5,332 bases of DNA from Candidatus Dormiibacterota bacterium (GTDB lineage Bacteria; Chloroflexota; Dormibacteria; Aeolococcales; Bog-877). A program made the translations under genes and the position numbers. The notes under the pieces are model-generated. The model did no database searches and was not told where the DNA came from. It was given only the letters and a program-made list of their open reading frames with translations. Within the stretch, counting starts at the first letter, position 1. Each line of letters begins with the position of its first letter. This document shows, piece after piece, positions 1 through 5,332 of the stretch. The DNA lies in assembly GCA_003135035.1 (NCBI GenBank), contig PLDE01000285.1, forward strand, positions 1 through 5,332, written 5' to 3'.

Positions 1-23
1 ACGCCAAAGCGGCGTGAGTTTTT
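1..23 (+). terminator. Possible rho-independent terminator of a gene left of the window
   Basis: ACGCC (1-5) pairs with GGCGT (11-15) around a 5-base AAAGC loop, and a run of five T (19-23) follows after GAG. This resembles a small intrinsic terminator for a plus-strand gene ending left of the window. The visible stem is only five base pairs, could continue beyond the window edge only by replacing this pairing, and the T-run is offset by three bases, so the call is weak. If it is right, the open frame running through 1-261 is not a gene. Confidence 0.3.
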
Positions 24-425
24 GGTAAGCCTGATTGGGCTCCTCATGAGTGGCCGCGTCGGCAGTGCATCTGATGACTCGAGCTCGCAGTCGAAGAGGG
101 CCCCGAATCAGGGGTCGAAACCGTGGCGATCGGTCGCGCTCGGCAGTGGGATCTTCATGGGATCCTCCCAGGGTGATGGGGCCGGAGTTGGCACCGCTTC
201 CTTCCGGCTTCCGGCCCGAAAGACTCGCTCTAGCGGTCAGTCGGGAACTCTCCACCCTTGACTAGCTGCCGTTACGGGGTTAAGCAAGTCGTACCACCAT
301 TGCCGGCGAGGAGATGTCTCTCTGCCATGCCGAAGCGGTTACGGAATGAATTTTCCTCCGAACCCAGTTGAGCGAGTCGCCCTGGCGCCCCGACCCCCGC
401 CGCTCTTCTCTCTCGAGCTGAGAGG
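1..425. other. Gene-poor stretch, no convincing coding region
   Basis: I see no gene I can defend here. Plus-strand frame 1 is open from the window edge to a TGA at 259-261. Its product is rich in Ser, Gly and Arg with no recognisable domain, although its first residues (KRREFLVSLIGLLMSG) resemble a twin-arginine signal. Third-position GC in that frame is about two thirds, close to background, so coding use is not supported. Between 262 and 425 both strands are broken by stops. A minor hairpin, CCCC (101-104) with GGGG (111-114), and a five-pair hairpin just past the hydrolase stop (410-424) are present, neither with a T-run. No tRNA, rRNA, repeat array or familiar riboswitch was seen. Confidence 0.6.
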
Positions 426-1796
426 TCAGCTGCCGGGATCGGACTTCGGACGCCGAGGACCACCGAAGGGCACAGGTGTCCGGGTAAACGGGTAGGTCGC
501 CCAGTAGAGCTTGCCGACCTCCCCTAAACGGTCCTCCGCGCGAACCACGAGCAGACGCTCGCCCCTCTCCGAGCCCGTCATGGCCACGAACTCATCCGGC
601 GACACCTCGTTGAATATGGTGACCCCATCTCCGCCGGGAGCACGGGCCAGCGAGGCCTGAAGATGGCCATCACGCCAGCGAAAGGTCCACTCGTTCCACT
701 CTGACCACCACCGTCCCAAGAGAGGCGCAATGTGAGGAGGTGGCGAGGTGGCTGGTACCCACTCCGGGAGGGTGTCGCCACCCTCTCGAACGACCGTGAG
801 AAGCTGGGAAGCCAAACCAGCGATCTGGAAGCCTCCCGTGGTGTTGGCCAGCACCACGACACCGAGGCGACTGGCCGGATGGCACACGACCGCGGCCAGG
901 AAACCCGGCATCGACCCGGTATGGCCCAGGTAGACGGTTTCCTTGTCCCTCAGCAGCATCAGGCCCAATCCGAAGCCCCAGGACCAGTGGTCGAGGTCGG
1001 CAATGGTGCGCGGTCCCCTCATCTGCGCCAAGGTCTCGGCTGACAGCAGATCGGGCCGTCCCCCGGTCAGCAAGCCGGTCCATCTACAGAGGTCCTCCGC
1101 GGTGCTCCAGAGCTGGGCGGCAGGAGCCAGTCCTTGGCAGTCCACCCCGGGCTCGGCCACCACCTCGTCTGAGTACGGCTCAACAGAATAGCCTTGGGCC
1201 GCCGGAGGGTTGGCGGAGATCGTCGTTCGGAGCATGTCCAGCGGGCCCAGAACATGCTCCGCGACATGCTCAGCCCAGGTGGTACCGCTGATCTGGGCCA
1301 CCATCTCCCCGAGCAGGGCAAATCCCAGGTTCGAATAGTGGAACCAACTGTCCTGCGGGTAGAACCGCTCCGCACGGTTGGCAACGTCCACCAACTCCTC
1401 GCGTGACGGGAAGCGCAGAGTTTCCCAGACTGCGCCACCCGGTTCTCGCTGGAGACCGGAGCCGTGGGTCAGAAGATCGGCAATCGAGATGTCATCAAGG
1501 GGCCCGCCTTTCCAGGCCTGGCGCAAGGGGCCGCGGAGGTCAATGGCGTGGGCGGCGGCCAACTGCATTACCGCAACCGCGGTAACCGTCTTCGTGATCG
1601 AGCCGATGCGGTACTGCACGTCCGGTCTGGCGGGCACCTGAGCTGAGATGTCGGCACTTCCAATCGACACCTGCTCAATCAGATGACCCCGCTCCGCCAC
1701 GGCTACAACCAGGCCGGGGATGCGATAGTCCGTCTGCGCCGCGGCCGCGATGGCCCGTACTCGGTCGACTGCGCTGGTGGCGACTCCCACAGGCAC
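426..1796 (-). CDS. Serine hydrolase of the beta-lactamase / class C PBP-like family
   Basis: This 456-residue protein has the penicillin-binding-protein/beta-lactamase fold (Beta-lactamase family, COG1680 type), whose members act as D-alanyl-D-alanine peptidases, esterases, amidases or beta-lactamases. The three active-site motifs are visible: SITK at residues 66-69 (nucleophile Ser66, Lys69), YSN at 154-156, and HTG at 292-294 in place of KTG. Flanking YRIGSITKTVTA, LLTHGSGL and GHTGSMPGF are typical of the family. Residues from about 355 to 440 form a Trp-rich, beta-strand-like C-terminal extension often seen in this group. No signal peptide or membrane segment is visible, so a cytoplasmic location is likely and the natural substrate cannot be inferred. 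The start is GTG (1794-1796); an in-frame TAG two codons upstream rules out a longer form, and GTG at 1788-1790 is an alternative. No strong ribosome binding site is seen. It lies 40 bp behind the LysM gene on the same strand with no terminator between, so co-transcription from the SOS promoter is possible. Confidence 0.9.
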   Translation of the reverse strand: MPVGVATSAVDRVRAIAAAAQTDYRIPGLVVAVAERGHLIEQVSIGSADISAQVPARPDVQYRIGSITKTVTAVAVMQLAAAHAIDLRGPLRQAWKGGPLDDISIADLLTHGSGLQREPGGAVWETLRFPSREELVDVANRAERFYPQDSWFHYSNLGFALLGEMVAQISGTTWAEHVAEHVLGPLDMLRTTISANPPAAQGYSVEPYSDEVVAEPGVDCQGLAPAAQLWSTAEDLCRWTGLLTGGRPDLLSAETLAQMRGPRTIADLDHWSWGFGLGLMLLRDKETVYLGHTGSMPGFLAAVVCHPASRLGVVVLANTTGGFQIAGLASQLLTVVREGGDTLPEWVPATSPPPHIAPLLGRWWSEWNEWTFRWRDGHLQASLARAPGGDGVTIFNEVSPDEFVAMTGSERGERLLVVRAEDRLGEVGKLYWATYPFTRTPVPFGGPRRPKSDPGS

Positions 1797-1836
1797 AGCC
1801 TATCGGTTGCAGCGCAGTCCACTCTTGGCGCGCCAA

Positions 1837-2169
1837 TCACATAGGCGGAAGCAGGAGTCGCTCGCCCGGGGAGATCCCCGCCCCATCCAGGTGGTTCGTC
1901 GACTCGATCGCCGCCACCGCTGCCCGAGGGTCCTGGTTTGGGTAGTGCTGGGTGGCAATCCCCCAGAGCGTCTGGCCAGGTTGAACGATCACTGACGGCC
2001 CGCGCGACCCGGCCGTACCTAGAACAACCTGCATGGTGATCGCCCCCACCAAGAACGTTAAAATAGCCACCTTCAGCAGGATGCCCCAGGGACCACGTCT
2101 CCTGCGCACTATCTGCCGATCGGCATCGCGCCGCCGCCCGGGGTTCCTAACTGGTGCTGAGACGAACAT
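1837..2169 (-). CDS. Membrane-anchored LysM protein, YneA/Rv2719c-like SOS cell-envelope effector
   Basis: This is a 110-residue protein. It has a basic N-terminus (about 1-27, ending RRRRG), one membrane segment (about 28-50), and a single LysM peptidoglycan-binding domain (about 59-108) with hallmark VQPGQTLWGIA and a terminal ISPGERLLLP. Positive residues before the membrane segment predict that the LysM domain faces outside. Size, anchor-plus-LysM design and position divergent from lexA match Bacillus YneA, an SOS-induced suppressor of cell division, and mycobacterial Rv2719c, an SOS-induced LysM protein next to lexA. Function here is inferred from that context; LysM domains alone are not diagnostic. 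The ATG at 2167-2169 lies inside a LexA box and only 8 bases after a -10 element, so the mRNA may be leaderless. An in-frame GTG at codon 21 (2107-2109) would keep the membrane segment and LysM domain, but it has no clear Shine-Dalgarno sequence either. Confidence 0.85.
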   Translation of the reverse strand: MFVSAPVRNPGRRRDADRQIVRRRRGPWGILLKVAILTFLVGAITMQVVLGTAGSRGPSVIVQPGQTLWGIATQHYPNQDPRAAVAAIESTNHLDGAGISPGERLLLPPM

Positions 2170-2176
2170 CGGTTCG
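2163..2176. promoter_or_regulatory. LexA operator (SOS box) 1, over the LysM start codon
   Basis: CGAACATCGGTTCG is a CGAAC-N4-GTTCG box whose inverted repeat extends to a perfect 6-base arm on each side (2162-2177). It matches the half-sites bound by Bacillus and actinobacterial LexA. It covers the LysM start codon and the base just past the -10 element, so bound LexA would block transcription initiation. Its centre is 22 bp, about two helical turns, from operator 2. Confidence 0.85.
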
Positions 2177-2177
2177 T

Positions 2178-2207
2178 ACTTTAGGGAACACCTGTTCGCT
2201 TTGTCAA
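2178..2207 (-). promoter_or_regulatory. SOS promoter of the LysM gene
   Basis: Read on the minus strand, a perfect TTGACA -35 box (2202-2207) is followed by an 18-bp spacer and TAAAGT (2178-2183), which matches TATAAT at four of six positions. LexA box 2 fills the spacer and box 1 lies directly downstream. Only 8 bases separate the -10 from the ATG, so initiation would fall at or within a base or two of the start codon. Confidence 0.75.
2185..2198 (-). promoter_or_regulatory. LexA operator (SOS box) 2, inside the LysM promoter spacer
   Basis: On the minus strand this reads CGAACAGGTGTTCC, matching every position of the Bacillus LexA/DinR consensus CGAAC-RNRY-GTTYC as I know it. It lies wholly between the -35 and -10 hexamers of the LysM promoter, a position where bound LexA would exclude RNA polymerase. 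Confidence 0.88.
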
Positions 2208-2235
2208 GTGCGAGTTACCTTTCGGGGCGTCCGAG

Positions 2236-2249
2236 CGAACAGCCGTTTG
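2236..2249 (+). promoter_or_regulatory. LexA operator (SOS box) 3, on the lexA promoter
   Basis: CGAACAGCCGTTTG has both half-sites (CGAAC and GTTTG) with the usual 4-base spacer and two mismatches to the Bacillus consensus. It overlaps the start of the proposed lexA -35 box (2247-2252), as expected for autoregulation of lexA. Confidence 0.7.
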
Positions 2250-2275
2250 CGCTGGCGCTCCAGTGCTGCTACCAT
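2247..2275 (+). promoter_or_regulatory. Probable lexA promoter
   Basis: TTGCGC (2247-2252) and TACCAT (2270-2275) are separated by exactly 17 bp; each matches its sigma-70-type consensus hexamer at four of six positions. Transcription would start near 2282, giving a 5' leader of about 60 bases before the lexA ATG. Overlap with SOS box 3 supports the placement. Confidence 0.5.
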
Positions 2276-2279
2276 CGGG

Positions 2280-2293
2280 CGATCATTTGTTCT
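2280..2293 (+). promoter_or_regulatory. Degenerate fourth LexA-like site near the lexA transcription start
   Basis: CGATCATTTGTTCT keeps the 4-base spacer and a good right half-site (GTTCT), but the left half is CGATC instead of CGAAC. It would straddle the predicted lexA start point, where a weak operator could tune autoregulation. This is a marginal match. Confidence 0.3.
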
Positions 2294-2341
2294 GGGCCGC
2301 ACCCACCCGGCCCCTACCGCGTCGCAAGGGAGCTCTGAAAG

Positions 2342-2980
2342 ATGTCCGAAGGCCTCCATCCTCGGCAACAGGAAATCGTCGAGTATCTGCGATCGCGAAG
2401 CCTCGACGGTGGCTATCCCCCCTCCGTTCGCGAAATTGGCCGAGCGGTCGGGCTAAGCTCGAGCTCGACAGTTCAGAATCATCTCAACGTCCTCGAGCGT
2501 AAGGGGCTGATCCGTCGCGACCCGACCAAGTCGCGAACCGTCCTACTGACGGATTTCTCCGCTCCCTCGCCCCAGGCTACGGGCGCCTACTGGCTTCCTC
2601 TCGTCGGCCAGGTGGCTGCCGGGGCTCCCTTGCTCGCGGAGCAGAACATTGAGGAGCACTTGGCGATCGGCCCCGAGATCGCAGGAGGTGACGACTCATT
2701 CCTTCTGCGCGTCCGAGGCGAAAGCATGCAGGGCGACGGAATCTTCGACGGCGATCTGGTTGTGGTCAAGCCCGCAGCTGAAGTGAGCAACGGTACCGTC
2801 ACGGTGGTACGACTGGAAAACCGAGACACCGGCGAGAGTGAAGTCACCGTCAAGCGACTCTTCCGCGAGGGGGGTCATCTTCGGCTTCAGCCATCCAACG
2901 ACGCCTTCGCGCCCATCATTGCCGACGACGCCCACATAGAAGGCAGAGTCGTGGCGGTGATTAGGGTGCTCCACCAGTAG
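2342..2980 (+). CDS. lexA: LexA repressor, SOS regulator with self-cleaving S24 protease domain
   Basis: This 212-residue protein is a full-length LexA, the dimeric repressor of the SOS regulon that cleaves itself when activated RecA filaments form on damaged DNA. The N-terminal winged helix (about 1-70) has GYPPSVREIGRAVGLSS and the recognition helix STVQNHLNVLERKGLI. The C-terminal S24 peptidase domain carries the scissile Ala93-Gly94 bond in VGQVAAGAP, the nucleophile Ser128 in RGESMQ, and the general base Lys171 in VTVKRL. Six more residues separate Ser and Lys than in E. coli LexA, within a loop around 159-168. The ATG is preceded by AGGGAG (2327-2332) at a 9-base spacing. It is divergent from the LysM gene across a region with at least three LexA boxes, consistent with autoregulation, and convergent with hflX across 8 bp. 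Confidence 0.97.
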   Translation: MSEGLHPRQQEIVEYLRSRSLDGGYPPSVREIGRAVGLSSSSTVQNHLNVLERKGLIRRDPTKSRTVLLTDFSAPSPQATGAYWLPLVGQVAAGAPLLAEQNIEEHLAIGPEIAGGDDSFLLRVRGESMQGDGIFDGDLVVVKPAAEVSNGTVTVVRLENRDTGESEVTVKRLFREGGHLRLQPSNDAFAPIIADDAHIEGRVVAVIRVLHQ

Positions 2981-2991
2981 GGCCGGCCCTA
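2978..2991. repeat. 14-base perfect palindrome holding both convergent stop codons
   Basis: TAGGGCCGGCCCTA is perfectly self-complementary. Its left end is the lexA TAG (2978-2980) and its right end, read on the minus strand, is the hflX TAG (2989-2991). There is no loop and no T-run on either side, so it is not a standard terminator. It is the only structure between the two convergent genes. Confidence 0.7.
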
Positions 2992-4287
2992 TTCGGAAGG
3001 CGCCTCGGAGTCGGGTCCTCCAGCGAGAGAGCGTGCTAGCGACACCGGCAGCCTCCCTCTGACGTGAACCCCGTCACTGGCGAACTCCTCTCCCTCGACC
3101 ACTCCGTAGCGGCGCCAGTTGGAGAGCGCCTTCCAGTTGTCGTAAGCGATCGTGGCCTCGACCGCCAGCATGTCGCGCGAGAGCGCGTCGGCAATGGCAC
3201 TGCGGAGCTCGTCCAGACCTTCACCGGTGGTACCGCTGACCAGCACGACACCGAGGTAGGGCGCGGGCTGAAACGTCTGCAGCCGACGGCGGCTCCCGGG
3301 TGAACAGCGGTCTACTTTGTTGATCGCCAGTAGCAGGGGACGGTCATCCAGACCTAGCTCTCTCAGGGTGGCGTGAACTGTCTCCAGGCGGCTCTCCGCG
3401 CCGGTGTGGCTGGCGTCGAGCACGTGGACCAGAAGATCCGCCTCGCCGACCTCCTCTAGGGTGGCGTGAAAGGCGGCGACCAACTCGTGCGGGAGCTTTT
3501 GGATGAACCCCACCGTGTCCACCAGGAGGCACGGCTGTCCGAAAGGTAGGCGGACCGCCCGAGTGGTCGGATCGAGGGTGGCGAAGAGCTGGTTTTCCGC
3601 CACGGCCCCACCCGCCGTCATGGCATTGAGCAGAGTCGACTTGCCAGCATTGGTGTAGCCGACCAAGGCGGCGGTGCGGAAGGGACGACGGCGACGGGCG
3701 TCGCGATGAAGGGCCCGTTCCTCATGCAGCTCGGTCAGTTCCTTTTGGAGGATGCGGAGGCGATTGCGGATGCGCCGCCGATCCGTCTCCAGCTTCTGCT
3801 CGCCCGGGCCCCTAGTCCCGATTCCACCGCCCAAGCGGGACAGACCACTGGTTCCGGTGAGTCGGGGTAGGAGGTGCTGTAGTTGGGCCACCTCGACCTG
3901 AATCCGGCCTTCCCTCGACCGTGCGTGCTGGGCAAATATGTCCAGGATCAGTCCAGTACGGTCCACCACCGGTAGGTCCAGCTCCGCTTCCAGATTTCGC
4001 TGCTGGCGCGGTGAGAGATCGTCGTTGGTGATGAGAAGTCCGAACTCGAGGCTCTCACGCAGCGCTCTCACCTCAGCCACCTTGCCGCTGCCGAAAAACA
4101 GCGTGGGATCGACGTGAGGGCGCTTTTGAACATCGGATCCCACCACCGAAGCGCCCGCGGTGCGCGCCAGGTCACCCAGCTCGTCCATCTCCAACTCGAC
4201 GTGGGCCAGGTCACGCTCGGAGGGCGCCCAGCCCAGCAAGAAGGCCCGCTCGCCCTCCCGCTGCAGGGACTCGTCGAAAACTCTCAT
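2989..4287 (-). CDS. hflX: HflX, ribosome-associated GTPase
   Basis: HflX is an Obg-HflX superfamily GTPase that binds the 50S subunit and splits or rescues stalled 70S ribosomes in stress. From the chosen ATG the protein has 432 residues, normal for the family. The N-terminal HflX domain includes FFGSGKVAEVRAL (about 64-76) and NDDLSPRQQRNLE, then the signature GGGIGTRGPGEQKLETDRR (153-171) and a basic coiled-coil linker. The G domain follows with G1 GYTNAGKST (210-218), G2 in LDPTTR (238-243), G3 DTVGF (257-261), G4 NKVD (323-326) and G5-like SGTTG (351-355). A C-terminal domain ends the protein. ATG at 4285-4287 is preferred because AGGGG lies five bases upstream; GTG at 4291-4293 would add two residues but overlaps that site. 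The gap to miaA is 8 bp, so the two are probably co-transcribed. No hfq gene intervenes. Confidence 0.96.
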   Translation of the reverse strand: MRVFDESLQREGERAFLLGWAPSERDLAHVELEMDELGDLARTAGASVVGSDVQKRPHVDPTLFFGSGKVAEVRALRESLEFGLLITNDDLSPRQQRNLEAELDLPVVDRTGLILDIFAQHARSREGRIQVEVAQLQHLLPRLTGTSGLSRLGGGIGTRGPGEQKLETDRRRIRNRLRILQKELTELHEERALHRDARRRRPFRTAALVGYTNAGKSTLLNAMTAGGAVAENQLFATLDPTTRAVRLPFGQPCLLVDTVGFIQKLPHELVAAFHATLEEVGEADLLVHVLDASHTGAESRLETVHATLRELGLDDRPLLLAINKVDRCSPGSRRRLQTFQPAPYLGVVLVSGTTGEGLDELRSAIADALSRDMLAVEATIAYDNWKALSNWRRYGVVEGEEFASDGVHVRGRLPVSLARSLAGGPDSEAPSE

Positions 4288-4292
4288 CGCCA

Positions 4293-4297
4293 CCCCT
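4293..4297 (-). promoter_or_regulatory. Ribosome binding site that decides the hflX start
   Basis: AGGGG on the minus strand sits five bases before ATG (4285-4287) and overlaps the last two bases of the miaA TAG stop (4296-4298). The competing GTG (4291-4293) uses the last G of this site and has no good Shine-Dalgarno of its own, so the ATG is favoured and translational coupling to miaA is likely. Confidence 0.6.
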
Positions 4298-5240
4298 AGG
4301 CTGCCGCCCTACCGATTTCCGCGAGGCACTGACTCACCAACTCGTCCGGGCTGGCCCCGGCATCGACCCACAACAAGTCGGGCTCGCTGCGCAGCCACGT
4401 CATCTGGGCCTTGGCGTAGTGCCGGGTCCTGAGGATCACGCGCTCAACCGCCTCGTCTCGCTGGCAGCTGCCGCCCAACCAATCTAGGACTTCAGCGTAT
4501 CCGATGGCGCAATGGGAGAGGACTGCGGCCGAGAATCCCTGGCGCAGTAGGCGCTCAACCTCTGCCACCAGCCCTTCCCCGATCAGTCGCTCAGAGCGAG
4601 CCTCGATACGGGTCCGCAGCCGGGCCGGGTCCACCCGACAGGCGAGCCTTTGCGACCGCCACCCCGGGCTTCTTTGCCCGGGCCAGGCTCCCTGGCGGGC
4701 CAGTTCAAGAGCTCTTCTTACCCGGCGGGGATTGTGCAGATCGATCGTCTCAGCGCGCTCCGGATCCAGGCTCGCGAGGTCGGCCCCTGACGCGACGGAT
4801 TCCTGCCCCCCCGAATCTGCCAGACCGGGCAGCTTCGCCCCTTCGGGATCAGGAGGGACGCCGCCGAAGTCAAAGCCCTGGAGCAGGGATCGGACGTAGA
4901 GACCGGTGCCCCCCACCACCAGGGGCAGGTGGCCGCGCGCGGCGATGGATTCCACCGCCGCGCCCGCCAGCGGTACGTACTCGGCAACCGAGAACGGCTG
5001 GCCGACGTGACTCCAGTCCAGTCCGTGACAGGTGACTCCCTGAAGTTGTTCTGCTGTCGGCTTGCAGACGCCGATGGCAAGTTCTGCGATCGCCTGCCGC
5101 GAGTCAGCGTTGACCAGCTCGCCACCAAGCCTCCTCGCCAGGGCCACCGCCAAGCTCGTCTTGCCCGAGGCGGTCGGACCCATGATCGCCACCACCTGAA
5201 CGTTGGCCGAGTCCGCAGACACCTCCGCCGCTGACTTCAT
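4296..5240 (-). CDS. miaA: MiaA, tRNA dimethylallyltransferase
   Basis: MiaA transfers a dimethylallyl group from dimethylallyl diphosphate to N6 of A37 in tRNAs reading UNN codons. The 314-residue product has the P-loop GPTASGKT (21-28), NADSRQ (44-49) with the likely catalytic Asp46, IGVCKPT (56-62), FSVAEY, LPLVVGGTGLYVRSLLQG, a DP..A..I....PRR..RALE block, and a C-terminal RTRHYAKAQMTWLR. Length is normal. Some usual positions differ: the segment after DSRQ is AIAELA rather than a (V/I)Y-(K/R)GMD type, and the His-His pair before the conserved LID is CHGLD. The segment near residues 130-160 matches the family poorly. The ATG overlaps the mutL stop as ATGA, with GGAGG (5246-5250) five bases upstream, so translation is coupled to mutL. 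hflX follows after 8 bp. Confidence 0.95.
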   Translation of the reverse strand: MKSAAEVSADSANVQVVAIMGPTASGKTSLAVALARRLGGELVNADSRQAIAELAIGVCKPTAEQLQGVTCHGLDWSHVGQPFSVAEYVPLAGAAVESIAARGHLPLVVGGTGLYVRSLLQGFDFGGVPPDPEGAKLPGLADSGGQESVASGADLASLDPERAETIDLHNPRRVRRALELARQGAWPGQRSPGWRSQRLACRVDPARLRTRIEARSERLIGEGLVAEVERLLRQGFSAAVLSHCAIGYAEVLDWLGGSCQRDEAVERVILRTRHYAKAQMTWLRSEPDLLWVDAGASPDELVSQCLAEIGRAAA

Positions 5241-5332
5241 CCGCGCCTCCGGAAGGCCGCGAGAAGCTGCCCTTCGGAGAGAAGGAGCACCGCGGGCCGC
5301 CCGTGCGGGCAGGTGATGCCCCCTGGGGTCAC
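5237..5332 (-). CDS. mutL: MutL C-terminal end (partial), mismatch repair endonuclease
   Basis: The last 31 residues of a minus-strand gene run in from the right edge and stop at TGA (5237-5239). They contain CPHGRPAVLLL and FRR near the end. In MutL homologues with a latent nicking endonuclease (Bacillus MutL, human PMS2) the C-terminal domain carries metal-site motifs CPHGRP and a final FxR, so both fit. This suggests a methyl-independent mismatch repair system with a nicking MutL rather than the E. coli MutH type. The upstream DQHA and ACR motifs lie outside the window. The gene overlaps miaA by four bases (ATGA), the classic mutL-miaA arrangement. The identification rests on a short stretch but is supported by motif and neighbour. 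Confidence 0.88.
   Translation of the reverse strand: MTPGGITCPHGRPAVLLLSEGQLLAAFRRRG

Noticed and set aside
258..286. TTGACT as a possible -35 box in the left gene-poor stretch
   Set aside because: No acceptable -10 hexamer lies 16-18 bases downstream (TAAGCA/TTAAGC are poor) and there is no gene in front of it.
327..371. Tiny plus-strand frame MPKRLRNEFSSEPS after a GAGGAG sequence
   Set aside because: The spacing from the purine-rich site is too long, the product is only 14 residues, and no gene follows on this strand for it to lead.
410..424. Hairpin CTCTC-GAGCT-GAGAG right after the hydrolase stop as a terminator
   Set aside because: The stem has five pairs and no T-run follows on the minus strand, so it does not qualify as an intrinsic terminator.
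272..463. Minus-strand open frame of 63 codons overlapping the hydrolase 3' end
   Set aside because: It is Arg/Gly/Ala-rich without any motif, overlaps a well-supported gene in another frame, and has no ribosome binding site.
786..799. CGAAC-like LexA half-site inside the hydrolase gene (TCGAACGACCGTGAG)
   Set aside because: The right half-site GTGAG is poor and the site lies within a coding region away from any promoter.
1330..1343. GGTTCGAAT resembling a tRNA T-arm
   Set aside because: It lies inside the hydrolase coding sequence in a conserved region (FHYSNLGFALLG), with no acceptor or anticodon stem around it.
4160..4432. Plus-strand open frames across miaA and hflX
   Set aside because: They are antisense shadows of strongly supported genes, with Arg/Ser-rich products typical of GC-rich antisense frames.

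Overview
The window is a GC-rich bacterial chromosome segment, densely packed with genes and arranged around DNA repair and the SOS response. It holds the tail of mutL, then miaA and hflX as a tight minus-strand run. lexA follows on the plus strand, convergent with hflX. A short membrane-anchored LysM protein is divergent from lexA, and a penicillin-binding-protein/beta-lactamase-fold serine hydrolase lies behind the LysM gene. The order and orientation miaA-hflX | lexA | LysM resemble what I recall of the lexA region in Actinobacteria (M. tuberculosis Rv2727c to Rv2719c) and, in part, of lexA-yneA in Bacillus. LexA operators of the CGAAC-N4-GTTCG type also point to a Gram-positive-like or Terrabacteria lineage. 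Chloroflexota, Dormibacterota or Actinobacteriota are plausible; I cannot fix the phylum from the sequence alone.

Layout. Positions 1-425 carry no convincing gene: there is a small hairpin followed by a T-run at the very start and an open but unprotein-like frame up to 261. At 426-1796 (minus) is the serine hydrolase. At 1837-2169 (minus) is the LysM protein, which looks like a YneA/Rv2719c-type SOS cell-division or cell-wall effector. At 2170-2341 is a divergent control region with two strong LexA boxes on the LysM side, one good box on the lexA side and one degenerate box. At 2342-2980 (plus) is lexA. At 2989-4287 (minus) is hflX, 4296-5240 (minus) miaA, and 5237-5332 (minus) the end of mutL with its endonuclease motifs.

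How it fits together. DNA damage would make LexA cleave itself at Ala93-Gly94, which releases the shared control region. This would induce lexA itself and the LysM gene. If transcription reads through the 40-bp gap, it would also induce the serine hydrolase. The most notable details are that the LysM promoter carries one LexA box inside its -35/-10 spacer and a second that covers the start codon. The -10 element sits only 8 bases before the ATG, which predicts a leaderless or nearly leaderless SOS transcript.
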